Below are positions 26,779 to 34,377 of a stretch of 64,000 nt of DNA, in pieces; position 1 is the first letter of the stretch, and each line of letters starts with the position of its first letter. Under the pieces are notes generated by a model. The model ran no database searches. It saw only the letters and a program-made list of their open reading frames with translations, and was not told the DNA's origin. Position numbers and translations under genes: made by a program. The stretch comes from Candidatus Thalassospirochaeta sargassi (GTDB lineage Bacteria; Spirochaetota; Spirochaetia; UBA9216), in the NCBI GenBank assembly GCA_028532855.1, contig JAQQAL010000005.1, positions 1-64,000 on the forward strand, given 5' to 3'.

Positions 26779-28152
26779 CTATTCAGCCTTTACGGGGTAA
26801 TCTCCGCAGAAACATGCATAGCAGTATTTATCGCTTTCACTGACACAGCTTTTTAGTTTTTCAACCGGCAGAAACATTACTGAATCAGCACCGATGTACT
26901 CGGCTATTTCTTGCGGGGTCTTACTGTTTGAAATCAGCTCCTGTCTGGTTGGAATATCTATACCGAAGAAGCAGGGCCATTTTAGTTCAGGTGAGGACAG
27001 TCTGAGATGAACCTCTGAGGCTCCTGCGTCTTTGAGCATTTTTACAAGTATTTTACTCGTTGTGCCCCGGACGAGGGAATCGTCTACCAGGATGATTTTC
27101 TTCCCGGCAATAGCCTCTCTGATAGGGTGAAGTTTCATCCTCACAGCAAGTTCCCGCTGTGCGGTGGTCGGCATAATGAATGAACGGCCGGCGTAATGGT
27201 TACGGGTCAAGCCGTGGTCAAAAGGAATTCCTGAAGCCTCGGCGTATCCTATTGCAGCGTTATTTCCGGAATCGGGCACTGGAACAACCACATCGCCCTT
27301 TACGGGGTCGCATTCCCAAAGGGCTGCGCCCATTCTTTTTCGTGTGCCGTGAACTGATTCGTCAAATACCCTGGAGTCGGGGCGTGCGAAATAGATCAAT
27401 TCAAAAATACACTGACTGATACTGTTGGAAGATTTAAGAAAACTGCTTTTCAGTCCTTTCTTATTAACCACAATGACTTCGCCGGGTTCTACCTGACGGT
27501 ATTCAGTCATATTCAAGGTTTCAAGCGCACATGTTTCTGAAGCTGCGGCCGTGATGCCGTCTTTTGTTCCGATATATAGCGGTCTGAAGCCGTTAGGGTC
27601 GCGAACAACGATCAGGCTGTCATCATGTATCAGCACCATGCTGAAAGCCCCCTCCAGTCTTTCCAAGGTTTCCGTAAAGGCCTCGAAAAAGCTTGTTTTA
27701 CGGCTGAGTGAAATCATGTGCAGTATCAGCTCGGTGTCTGAGGTGGTCTGGAATATCGAACCTGTTTCAGTAAGTTCGCTGTGCAGCTTTGCGGCATTTG
27801 AAATATTGCCGTTGTGGGCCAGGGCGATATCGCCCTTGTTGCAGGTTACCGAGATTGGTTGCGCATTTTCAAGACGATTCCCACCCCTGGTGGAGTAGCG
27901 TACATGACCGATGCCGGCTGAAGTGAGTCGTTGTTTCGTCAGATATCTTGATAGTACTGCTGAAACCATTCCCAGATCTTTGTAGGAAATAGTCTTTCCA
28001 TTTTCCCGATAAGAAATTCCGGCGCTCTCCTGGCCGCGATGCTGAAGCGAAAAAAGGCTGTAAAACAGCTTTTCGGGCAGGTTGGCGGGTTCGGCTGAGA
28101 AAAATCCGGCTACTCCGCAGTGATGTTTAAGATTGTCGTTTGATTCGTCCAC
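26779..28152 (-). CDS. purF: Amidophosphoribosyltransferase PurF
   Basis: PurF makes phosphoribosylamine from PRPP and glutamine. The preferred start, GTG 28152, puts the catalytic cysteine (HHCGVAGFF) at residue 12, behind an 11-residue propeptide, as in the B. subtilis-type enzymes. It also lies 7 bases after a GATAAT box. The N-terminal glutaminase domain is followed by a phosphoribosyltransferase domain with the PRPP loop KIILVDDSLVRGTTS. C-terminal cysteines (KYCYACFCGDYP) plus others suggest the 4Fe-4S form of PurF. A longer frame opens at 28218 but lacks support. It begins the five-gene purF-M-N-D-E run. Confidence 0.92.
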   Translation of the reverse strand: MDESNDNLKHHCGVAGFFSAEPANLPEKLFYSLFSLQHRGQESAGISYRENGKTISYKDLGMVSAVLSRYLTKQRLTSAGIGHVRYSTRGGNRLENAQPISVTCNKGDIALAHNGNISNAAKLHSELTETGSIFQTTSDTELILHMISLSRKTSFFEAFTETLERLEGAFSMVLIHDDSLIVVRDPNGFRPLYIGTKDGITAAASETCALETLNMTEYRQVEPGEVIVVNKKGLKSSFLKSSNSISQCIFELIYFARPDSRVFDESVHGTRKRMGAALWECDPVKGDVVVPVPDSGNNAAIGYAEASGIPFDHGLTRNHYAGRSFIMPTTAQRELAVRMKLHPIREAIAGKKIILVDDSLVRGTTSKILVKMLKDAGASEVHLRLSSPELKWPCFFGIDIPTRQELISNSKTPQEIAEYIGADSVMFLPVEKLKSCVSESDKYCYACFCGDYPVKAE

Positions 28153-28159
28153 ATGAAAA

Positions 28160-28186
28160 ATTATCAAAACGCGGGACAATTGTAAA
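28160..28186 (-). promoter_or_regulatory. Candidate purF promoter, leaderless geometry
   Basis: On the minus strand, GATAAT (28165-28160) ends 7 bases before GTG 28152. TTTACA (28186-28181) is the best -35, with a short 15-base spacer. There is no ribosome-binding site. Confidence 0.4.
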
Positions 28187-28225
28187 GTAAGGTTCCTGCG
28201 AAATCGGTTATTTAGCAAGAACCTT

Positions 28226-28255
28226 CTGAAGTATTTTCTGATGAAAATACTTCAG
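28226..28255. repeat. Perfect 13-base inverted repeat upstream of purF
   Basis: CTGAAGTATTTTC (28226-28238), loop TGAT, GAAAATACTTCAG (28243-28255). It lies 40 bases upstream of the purF -35 element and about 110 bases after the dus stop. The T-run follows on the plus strand (TCATTTTT), where no gene needs terminating, so an operator or minus-strand RNA hairpin is as likely as a terminator. Confidence 0.6.
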
Positions 28256-28341
28256 TCATTTTTCCTGTAGTTGAAACTTTGAAATTAAATTTTCTCGAAA
28301 TATTTTATATTAATCATTTTTGAGTACAGCTGGAGTCAATT

Positions 28342-28360
28342 CCGGCCTGTTTAATGCCGG
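28342..28360 (-). terminator. Weak hairpin just after dus
   Basis: CCGGC (28342-28346) and GCCGG (28356-28360) form a short GC stem 3 bases beyond the dus stop on the minus strand. No U-tract follows on that strand, so intrinsic termination is doubtful. Confidence 0.25.
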
Positions 28361-28362
28361 TA

Positions 28363-29352
28363 CTATCTTTTTAGTATTTCACGATACTCAGCGAGGCTTG
28401 CTGAGTGAACAATCCGGTTGCGAAGCGCTGCCGCACCTTCATTTCCCTTTGTGTAGGAACAAAGGTGTTTTTTCATTTCCCGGCATGCCTTCGTTTCACC
28501 GTTAAAACCGGCGGCAAGTTCAAGATGGGCCAGGGCAGTTAGGATTTTTTCATCTTCAGCCGGCATAGTGGGGGGTGTGCGGTGTTCCGCCAAAGCGCGT
28601 GTTTGCTCGAATATCCATGGATTTCCGAGTGAGCCGCGTGAAAACATTAGACCGTCGCAGCCAGTCTGCTCAAGCATTAAAACTGCGGCTTCGGGCGAAA
28701 ACAGATCCCCTGAACCTATAACTGGCACATCCACTGCTTCTTTAAGTTTTTTAAGGTGTTCCCAGTTGGCTTTGCCTGAGTATCCCTGAACCCTTGTTCT
28801 GGAGTGCAGGCTGACCATTGCCGCTCCCGCCTTGACAGCTGTTTCTGCGGCTTCAATATAATTCAGGCTGCCCGAATCCCAACCCGAGCGGATTTTAACC
28901 GAAACGGCAGGCGGTACGGATGCGTCTGATGCTGAAGCCCCCTCTACGAGGGCTGAAACTACATCAGCGAGCAGCGGAAGATCTTTCATCAATGCGGAAC
29001 CAGCTCCGTTTTTTACAACCTTCGGAACAGGACAGCCGCAGTTCAGGTCTATAACGTCGGGATTTGTTCTTAGGACTGTGGGCACTGATTTCAAAGCAAT
29101 TTCAGGTTTCGCGGTGAATACCTGGACCGCAAAATATTCTTCATTAGGCGCCCGCTGCATCAGATTGACGGTTTTTTCACTGTTATAGATAAGACCGTCA
29201 CATGAAACCATTTCGGTGAAGCCCATTGAGGCGCCTTTATCTATGCATATGCTGCGAAAAGCCGCATCCGAGAATCCTGCGATTGGGGCTAAAAAAAGAT
29301 TGCCCGGGATTTTACGCCCGGGCAGTTCTATGTCGTGATATAGATGAGTCAT
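28363..29352 (-). CDS. dus: tRNA-dihydrouridine synthase (Dus family)
   Basis: This flavoenzyme reduces specific uridines in tRNA. The 329 residues show NLFLAPIAGFSDAAFR, FTEMVSCDGLIY, DLNCGCPVPKVVKNGAG (catalytic Cys in NCGCP), VKIRSGWD, LHSRTRVQGYSG and CDGLMFSRGSLGNPWIF. This is a DusB-like arrangement, although the exact subfamily is not certain. It lies 7 bases downstream of tatD, so the two form a minus-strand pair. Confidence 0.93.
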   Translation of the reverse strand: MTHLYHDIELPGRKIPGNLFLAPIAGFSDAAFRSICIDKGASMGFTEMVSCDGLIYNSEKTVNLMQRAPNEEYFAVQVFTAKPEIALKSVPTVLRTNPDVIDLNCGCPVPKVVKNGAGSALMKDLPLLADVVSALVEGASASDASVPPAVSVKIRSGWDSGSLNYIEAAETAVKAGAAMVSLHSRTRVQGYSGKANWEHLKKLKEAVDVPVIGSGDLFSPEAAVLMLEQTGCDGLMFSRGSLGNPWIFEQTRALAEHRTPPTMPAEDEKILTALAHLELAAGFNGETKACREMKKHLCSYTKGNEGAAALRNRIVHSASLAEYREILKR

Positions 29353-29359
29353 TAGTCCG

Positions 29360-30133
29360 TCAGTCTGTTATCCCGAAGAAGTTCATTGAGTTTGTATAAA
29401 GAATTTCAGTAATTTCTTCGATCGGCATATCACGCAGTTCGGCAAGAAATTCGGCCGTTGCGTGCAGGTATGCCGGTTTGTTTCGCTTTCCCCTGTACGC
29501 TGAGGGAACCATGAAGGGGCTTTCCGATTCAATGAGCATTCTATCAAGCGGCATGTTTCTGGCGGTTTCATGCAGATTGCGTGCGTTCCGGTAGGTGACA
29601 TTGCCGGCAAAAGAAATGTATAGGTTCAGCTCAAGAGCCTTCTGAGCGTAGGCCCAGTCTTCTGAATAGCAATGAAGGATGCCGCCCCTGGCCGGTAGTT
29701 TCTCGCTGAGAATACTTAGAACATCCTCACCTGCTTCACGGTTGTGGATGATGACAGGTTTATCCAGTTTATCTGCAAGTTCCAGTTGACGGATAAACAG
29801 TTCAACCTGAGAATCCCTATTTCCGAATTTTCGATAATAGTCCAGTCCTATCTCTCCAACTGCAACTACACGGTCAAGTTTTGTTCCTTCTATTATTTTC
29901 ATCTCCCAATCTACGCCCGGATTCTGAACTTCTGAGGGGGAAACGCCGATACTATGATATATATGACTGGCTGTTTCAAGATTGGAATAAACATAATCAA
30001 AGTCCGAAAGACTGTTGCAGATGCTTATGATGTGCTCTACATTAGACTGTCTGGCTTCCTGAGTGATTATAAGCTGCTCAATTGGATCTTCATGAATAAG
30101 ACCTATGTGTGCATGAGTATCAAAAAGTTTCAT
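29360..30133 (-). CDS. tatD: TatD-family metal-dependent hydrolase
   Basis: This 257-residue TIM-barrel metallohydrolase has FDTHAHI at the N-terminus (metal-binding HxH), VGEIGLDYYRKFGN (metal Glu), VIIHNREAGEDV (His), GILHCYSED (His) and LIESESPFMVPSAYRGK. TatD proteins have DNase or other hydrolase activity. In the last motif SESPF replaces the usual ETD[SA]P, so the final metal-site aspartate appears to be Ser or Glu, a small deviation. An AGGAA site precedes ATG 30133. It is divergent from the M23 gene. Confidence 0.88.
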   Translation of the reverse strand: MKLFDTHAHIGLIHEDPIEQLIITQEARQSNVEHIISICNSLSDFDYVYSNLETASHIYHSIGVSPSEVQNPGVDWEMKIIEGTKLDRVVAVGEIGLDYYRKFGNRDSQVELFIRQLELADKLDKPVIIHNREAGEDVLSILSEKLPARGGILHCYSEDWAYAQKALELNLYISFAGNVTYRNARNLHETARNMPLDRMLIESESPFMVPSAYRGKRNKPAYLHATAEFLAELRDMPIEEITEILYTNSMNFFGITD

Positions 30134-30242
30134 ATTATTTCCTGCTTAATTTGTCGTTTAGTAAGATACTTGTCTCGATTTATACATCTAAAAGTAGCAC
30201 GTAGAGCCGATGCCGTCAATAATTATTTAAAGTTTGGGGACG

Positions 30243-30262
30243 ATCGGCCGCTATCGGCCGAT
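30243..30262. repeat. Perfect inverted repeat upstream of the M23 promoter
   Basis: ATCGGCCG (30243-30250), loop CTAT, CGGCCGAT (30255-30262), followed by ATTTTTG on the plus strand. It is in the divergent tatD/M23 intergenic space, upstream of the M23 promoter. It resembles a terminator but no plus-strand gene ends here; an operator is possible. Confidence 0.5.
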
Positions 30263-30280
30263 ATTTTTGTTCATAATGGC

Positions 30281-30309
30281 TTGCTAGTAAAAAGAATATC
30301 CCATATAAT
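30281..30309 (+). promoter_or_regulatory. Promoter of the M23-bactofilin operon
   Basis: TTGCTA (30281-30286), 17 bases, perfect TATAAT (30304-30309). The GGAGGAG ribosome-binding site at 30314-30320 begins almost at the expected transcription start, so the leader is only about 10 bases. Confidence 0.65.
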
Positions 30310-30326
30310 ATTCGGAGGAGAAGGGT

Positions 30327-31340
30327 TTGTCAGCTGAGCGTTATAAAAAAATTGAAAACAGATTTATTGAAACCCTGAGCAGAGTTTTCAGGAAACTTTT
30401 CAACGGTGTCGGTGGAGCGGTATCTTCATTCTATAATACCGGCCGTCAGAAGTTTACTGTCATGCTTGTTCCGCATTCGGAGAAGAAGGTTGTAAATTTC
30501 CGGATTTCTGTTTTTTCACTTGTATTTATCCTTTTTGTTACCCTCAGCGTGCTGGGTACCTTTTTTGTATATACAACCAGAATTTCAGGTGTATCTCAAC
30601 AGCTGGCTGAAAAATCCGGCAGCCTCGATGAATCTGAAAAGAATCTTGATCTCCTTCTTGACCAGGTATCTGATCTCAAGCGCGCTTCAAGAAATTTCGA
30701 AATATCCCTCGACAAAGCAATGGAGAATCTTAATATCAGCAGTGATAAAGAGCTGCAGGCAAGTGTTGTTGACGGTGATTTTTCATCACTCATTTCTGCA
30801 AATGAAACCGATGCCGGGGTTATGCGTGAAATAAGTGAACTTGAGAATCTTGCCGCCTATCTTGAAGATTCTGTTGAGTCCTTCAGTAAGATTACCGAGC
30901 TGATTATTTCTCAGGGTGATCTGCTCGTTGAAATGCCGACCCTCTGGCCTGTTGAAGGCGGTGATGGACGTATTACTAATTACTTTGGTCCGGCGGAGCA
31001 TCCATTTACACATACATGGTATCTGCATAAGGGTATTGATATAGGTTTCGGTTTTGGTAAACCTATTCTTGCAGCTGCCAACGGTAAGATTGTAGAACGC
31101 GGATATGAACCACTTGGATTTGGAAACTATATAGTAATTAGACATAACTATGGTTTTATTACGAAATATGCGCATCTGAATGATGTTTATGTGGATGAAG
31201 GTGATGTAATTACACAGGGGCAGGTTATCGGTGCTATGGGAAGTACCGGTTTATCAACCGGACCGCATCTGCATTTTGAAATCAGGATAGGCTCACAGGT
31301 AGTAGATCCTGAAAAATTCCTCAACGTTCGAAAGCGCTGA
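30327..31340 (+). CDS. Membrane-anchored M23 (LytM-type) peptidase
   Basis: This 337-residue protein starts at TTG 30327 behind a strong GGAGGAG site. A cytoplasmic segment of about 55 residues, one transmembrane helix (about 60-83) and a periplasmic coiled coil (about 85-190) lead to a C-terminal M23 domain. Zinc ligands are visible in KGIDIGFGFGKPILAA (the preceding His and Asp) and GPHLHFEIRIG (HxH). AHLNDVYVDEGD is also typical. It is a predicted peptidoglycan endopeptidase or LytM-like regulator. A bactofilin follows 37 bases downstream, a pairing known from cell-shape systems, where the bactofilin positions the peptidase. Confidence 0.9.
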   Translation: MSAERYKKIENRFIETLSRVFRKLFNGVGGAVSSFYNTGRQKFTVMLVPHSEKKVVNFRISVFSLVFILFVTLSVLGTFFVYTTRISGVSQQLAEKSGSLDESEKNLDLLLDQVSDLKRASRNFEISLDKAMENLNISSDKELQASVVDGDFSSLISANETDAGVMREISELENLAAYLEDSVESFSKITELIISQGDLLVEMPTLWPVEGGDGRITNYFGPAEHPFTHTWYLHKGIDIGFGFGKPILAAANGKIVERGYEPLGFGNYIVIRHNYGFITKYAHLNDVYVDEGDVITQGQVIGAMGSTGLSTGPHLHFEIRIGSQVVDPEKFLNVRKR

Positions 31341-31377
31341 TACCAAAACTGATAATTTAACAAACAAGGGTGCCTGA

Positions 31378-31854
31378 ATGAGCAATTATCTTTCAGAAGA
31401 CGGAACTTTTATAAATTCTCTTATAGGTGAAGGCAGTTTTTTCAAGGGTGATATAAGCCTTAAAGGATTGCTTCGTATTGACGGAGATTTCAAGGGTACA
31501 ATCAGCGAGGGCGGAAAGGTCCTTGTCGGGAAAAGCGGCAGGGCAGAGGCTATAGTAAGCGCCGGAACGGTTGTTATCGGCGGTGTTCTGAAAGGAAACA
31601 TTACTGCGACTGAAAAGGTAGTAATTCTTTCCACCGGAATGGTTATCGGTAATATCCTGGCTCCCCGTCTATTAGTTGAGGACGGTGTTATACTTAACGG
31701 AACCTGTACAGTCAGTGAAGTCGGCGGCAATACTGAATCCGCTGCGTTCAGCACTGTCGGAAGCAGTTTTTCTACCGGACGAATTAACAAGCCTTTTAGA
31801 TTCTCAGCTGGTAAAGAACGGGAGAGGGAGAGCGTTTCCTCGTGGAAAGAATAG
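31378..31854 (+). CDS. Bactofilin (first of two)
   Basis: This 158-residue protein has a central DUF583/bactofilin beta-helix (about residues 15-110): short hydrophobic turns such as LRIDGDFKGTISEGGKVLVG, followed by AGTVVIGGVLKGNITATEK. The tails are disordered; the C-terminal one is Ser/Thr/Arg-rich. Bactofilins polymerise into membrane-associated filaments without nucleotide. The gene directly follows the M23 peptidase and overlaps the YaaR gene by 13 bases. A paralogue lies at 36998. Confidence 0.92.
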   Translation: MSNYLSEDGTFINSLIGEGSFFKGDISLKGLLRIDGDFKGTISEGGKVLVGKSGRAEAIVSAGTVVIGGVLKGNITATEKVVILSTGMVIGNILAPRLLVEDGVILNGTCTVSEVGGNTESAAFSTVGSSFSTGRINKPFRFSAGKERERESVSSWKE

Positions 31855-32342
31855 GATCGCTAGATCCGGGTGACAGATACAGAAAATCTAATAAAAATAA
31901 AAAAGATATCAAGAAAAATGCGTCTGCGCCATCGGTGTTTGAAAGTATAGTTGAATCTGAAACCCTTACGGCAAGCGCGGTGCAGGGGATTGATTCATTT
32001 GATGAAGATTCTGATCTCGAAGATCTTCTTGATGATGTTCATCAGCAGGGTGAAAAACTTGTTAATAATCCTTCCGTTGGTTCAGTCGAAGCCTATAAAA
32101 AATCCGTCAGAAATTTTATTCATTATGTATTGAAGCAGGCTGTGAAGGTTGAAAATATCGAAGGAGCCAAATTTAACCGGTTTAAACCCTCGAATAAGCA
32201 AAAAAGGTATACACTGATCAGTGTAATAGATGATAAACTCGATAAGCTTGCGGCAGGAATCCTGATGAATCAGGGTAAACAGTTGGATCTGCTCGCAAAG
32301 GTTGAAGAGATAAATGGTCTGCTTGTTGATCTGACAAGCTGA
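31842..32342 (+). CDS. YaaR-family (DUF327) protein
   Basis: This 166-residue cytoplasmic protein has a charged N-terminus (about 1-45) and a helical C-terminal domain containing EAYKKSVRNFIHYVLKQA and a NRFKPSNKQKRYTLISVIDDKL stretch, which I recognise as YaaR/DUF327. It starts at GTG 31842 inside the bactofilin gene. In Bacillus yaaR lies near yaaT, and here too the yaaT/ricT homologue follows after 15 bases. The molecular function is unknown. Confidence 0.75.
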   Translation: MERIGSLDPGDRYRKSNKNKKDIKKNASAPSVFESIVESETLTASAVQGIDSFDEDSDLEDLLDDVHQQGEKLVNNPSVGSVEAYKKSVRNFIHYVLKQAVKVENIEGAKFNRFKPSNKQKRYTLISVIDDKLDKLAAGILMNQGKQLDLLAKVEEINGLLVDLTS

Positions 32343-32357
32343 TCTTTAGGAGAAGGA

Positions 32358-33212
32358 ATGGAAACTGTACAGAACGTGCAGACAAATTATAGAGTGAAAA
32401 TGGTTCACTCAAGTGAAACTCATGTTGTAAATATTGAAAATGCAGATGGACCGGCACCGGGTGAGTTTGTTATTGTAACGAGCAGATACGGCAAAGATAT
32501 GGCCAGAATTCTGGGGCCCTGCAATTGTAGTGCAAGGCATGAAGGTGAAAAACAGACCTTTGTCAGAATGGCTACCGAGAAGGATATAGAAATCTACGAA
32601 GCTAATCTGGAGAAGGAGAGGGTTGCGGTAAAAACTTGTCGGGCAAAGGTTGCTGAGCACAAGCTTGATATGAAACTTGTGTCTGCTCACTATCTTCCTG
32701 ATGAATCGAAGATTCTTTTCTTTTTTACTGCTGATGCCAGGGTTGATTTCAGGGCGCTGGTGAAGGATCTTGTTTCAATATTCAAGATGAGGATAGAGCT
32801 GCGGCAGATTGGTGTTCGTGACGAATCAAGGGTTCTCGGCGGAGTTGCTGTGTGCGGCAGGCAGTACTGCTGTCATAACGTGACCGACCGTCTTCAATCA
32901 GTGTCTATTAAAATGGCCAAAGAACAGAACCTTTCGTTGAATTCAATGAAGATCTCCGGTCCTTGCGGCAGGCTGCTTTGCTGTCTTTCATATGAATATG
33001 ATTTTTACAGAGAAGAAAAGAAGAAGCTGCCGTCTGTCGGATACAAGATGACTGTTAAGGGGACGAATTTCAAGGTTATCGAGGTGAATATTCAATCACA
33101 GCGTGTGACACTTCTCGGCGAAGACGGGCGTAAGGTTAATACGGGTGCTGAACACTTTTATAAAGAAGGTGATAATTCTCCCTGGAAGTTCCGGGGTGAA
33201 CTGGAAGACTGA
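32358..33212 (+). CDS. ricT: PSP1-domain protein (YaaT/RicT family)
   Basis: This 284-residue protein has the PSP1 C-terminal domain and conserved cysteines: GPCNCSARHEG in the N-terminal part, CGRQYCCH, and GPCGRLLCCLSYEYDFY. In Bacillus RicT (YaaT) forms a complex with RicA and RicF, carries Fe-S clusters through such cysteines, and affects RNase Y-dependent mRNA processing. The same role here is inference, and ricA/ricF are not in the window. An AGGAGAAGG site precedes ATG 32358. It closes the M23-bactofilin-YaaR-RicT run; a new promoter follows. Confidence 0.85.
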   Translation: METVQNVQTNYRVKMVHSSETHVVNIENADGPAPGEFVIVTSRYGKDMARILGPCNCSARHEGEKQTFVRMATEKDIEIYEANLEKERVAVKTCRAKVAEHKLDMKLVSAHYLPDESKILFFFTADARVDFRALVKDLVSIFKMRIELRQIGVRDESRVLGGVAVCGRQYCCHNVTDRLQSVSIKMAKEQNLSLNSMKISGPCGRLLCCLSYEYDFYREEKKKLPSVGYKMTVKGTNFKVIEVNIQSQRVTLLGEDGRKVNTGAEHFYKEGDNSPWKFRGELED

Positions 33213-33246
33213 TTTTTATGTGAGCTTTAAAAGCTGAAGCTTGACA

Positions 33247-33275
33247 TTGACTTTTAAAGATAATTTTGTTAAATT
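33247..33275 (+). promoter_or_regulatory. Promoter of the zinc-ribbon miniprotein
   Basis: TTGACT (33247-33252), 17 bases, TAAATT (33270-33275). A second TTGACA directly abuts upstream (33241-33246), forming a tandem -35-like sequence. The leader to ATG 33321 is about 40 bases. Confidence 0.55.
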
Positions 33276-33320
33276 ACGTCTCACTGGCGATAACTGAATT
33301 TTCATATAAAGGAGCTTATT

Positions 33321-33497
33321 ATGGCACAGGTATCAAAGAATGCGCGAACAGGCTCAACTACACATAAACACGTCTGTTCATCCTGCGGTGGCGACGTTAA
33401 GATGAGAGCCATTTTTCAGAGCGGTAAGCTCAGAAATGTAGCTGTTTGCGAAAAATGTAACAGAAGAGAGAGAAGACCGAAAGACTTCGATGCTTAG
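33321..33497 (+). CDS. 58-residue zinc-ribbon protein of unknown family
   Basis: A clear small gene with an AAGGAG site 8 bases upstream of ATG 33321 and a strong terminator behind it. The product begins MAQVSKNARTG, has two CxxC pairs (CSSCGG and CEKCNRRE, about 23 residues apart) that would form one zinc ribbon, and ends in a basic RRERRPKDFDA tail. The composition is Lys/Arg-rich, like ribosomal or RNA-binding miniproteins, but it is not L28, L31, L32, L33 or L36 as I know them. Its own promoter and position just before rpsT suggest a translation-linked role; this is inference. Confidence 0.8.
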   Translation: MAQVSKNARTGSTTHKHVCSSCGGDVKMRAIFQSGKLRNVAVCEKCNRRERRPKDFDA

Positions 33498-33554
33498 GCG
33501 TTGTCCTGAATTTCAACTTGTAATCTGTTGATTTCGAAATAATAATTTCGACGG

Positions 33555-33603
33555 AAGACCGTGTATAAGATCAAACTGATTTTATACAGCGGTCTTTTTT
33601 TTG
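33555..33603 (+). terminator. Strong intrinsic terminator after the zinc-ribbon gene
   Basis: AAGACCG and TGTATAA on the left arm pair with TTATACA and CGGTCTT on the right, with one extra G on the right arm, ending in a run of eight or more T (33595 onward). Confidence 0.9.
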
Positions 33604-33650
33604 GTATCATTTCCGCGAGGTTTTATGCATGCTTGAAGTGATACATATAC

Positions 33651-33679
33651 TTGACTATAAAGGATTTATCTGTTAATTT
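33651..33679 (+). promoter_or_regulatory. Promoter of rpsT
   Basis: TTGACT (33651-33656), 17 bases, TAATTT (33674-33679). It leaves a leader of about 90 bases before the TTG start of rpsT. Confidence 0.6.
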
Positions 33680-33713
33680 ATCTCACCGTCGGATAAACCG
33701 GCGATGCTAGGTT

Positions 33714-33743
33714 ATCAGTTAAAGAACTGTGATTATATCACTG
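33714..33743 (+). promoter_or_regulatory. Competing hairpins in the rpsT leader
   Basis: ATCAGTT (33714-33720) can pair with AACTGTGAT (33725-33733, one bulged T). The same GTGAT (33729-33733) can instead pair with ATCAC (33737-33741). The two folds exclude each other. S20 is autoregulated in E. coli, so a leader switch is plausible but unproven. Confidence 0.35.
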
Positions 33744-33776
33744 ATTAAACAGGAATAAATTTTCGGAGGACCAATT

Positions 33777-34046
33777 TTGGGAACCAGTAATTCAGCTGCA
33801 AAACGCTATAGACAGAGTGAAAAAAGACGCATCAAGAACAGAGCCGCCAAGAGCCAGGTGAAAACCGTCACCAAAAGCTTTATGGCTGCCGTAAAATCAG
33901 GTGATAAGGAAGCTGCAGAAGTTAAGTACAAAGAAATGGCTAAACTTATGGACACTGCTTCTGGTAAGGGTGTTTACCACAGTAACACCGTTGCAAGAAA
34001 AAAATCCAGAATGAACAAACTTCTGAATTCAATTTCTGCTGAATAA
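33777..34046 (+). CDS. rpsT: 30S ribosomal protein S20
   Basis: The 89-residue basic helical protein matches S20: SAAKRYRQSEKRRIKNRAAKSQVKT at the N-terminus, and KGVYHSNTVARKKSRMNKLLN near the end, where S20 proteins carry a conserved xNxAxRxKSRL motif. S20 binds 16S rRNA early in 30S assembly. It starts at TTG 33777 with a GGAGGA site upstream. A TTG start is also known for E. coli rpsT (UUG), where it matters for autoregulation. HU follows 25 bases later. Confidence 0.96.
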   Translation: MGTSNSAAKRYRQSEKRRIKNRAAKSQVKTVTKSFMAAVKSGDKEAAEVKYKEMAKLMDTASGKGVYHSNTVARKKSRMNKLLNSISAE

Positions 34047-34071
34047 TATAAATAATATAGGGGAAATGCCT

Positions 34072-34377
34072 GTGAGCCAGGATAAACTCACAAAAGCTGA
34101 GATAATTGAAAATATCCATGAGCGTGTAAATCTTAACAGAAAAGATGTTCATATGGTTATTGATGAATTATTCGAAGAATTAAAACAGGCGCTGGAAGAT
34201 GATAAAGTTGTTGAGCTGAGAGGTTTTGGTACTTTCGAAATTCGGACCCGAAAGGGCCGCGAAAAAGCCAGAAACCCTAAAACCGGCGAAATTGTTCCCG
34301 TCAAAGCACACGGTGTTGCAGTTTTCAGACCGGGTAAAGAGTTGAAGACCCTTGCATGGCCTCTCAGAAATGAGTAG
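34072..34377 (+). CDS. HU/IHF-family DNA-binding protein
   Basis: The 101-residue nucleoid protein has the family fold: LTKAEIIENIHERVN helices, VELRGFGTFEIRTRKGREKARNP, and the beta-arm tip motif RNPKTGE with the intercalating proline. The Shine-Dalgarno AGGGG ends 8 bases before GTG 34072, whereas the ATG at 34066 would be too close to it, so GTG (MSQDKLTK) is preferred. The gene overlaps lnt by 8 bases. Confidence 0.93.
   Translation: MSQDKLTKAEIIENIHERVNLNRKDVHMVIDELFEELKQALEDDKVVELRGFGTFEIRTRKGREKARNPKTGEIVPVKAHGVAVFRPGKELKTLAWPLRNE

Noticed and set aside
28153-28362. Purine riboswitch in the purF leader
   Set aside because: No conserved purine-aptamer core or three-way-junction pattern is visible, and the promoter appears to sit right at the start codon.
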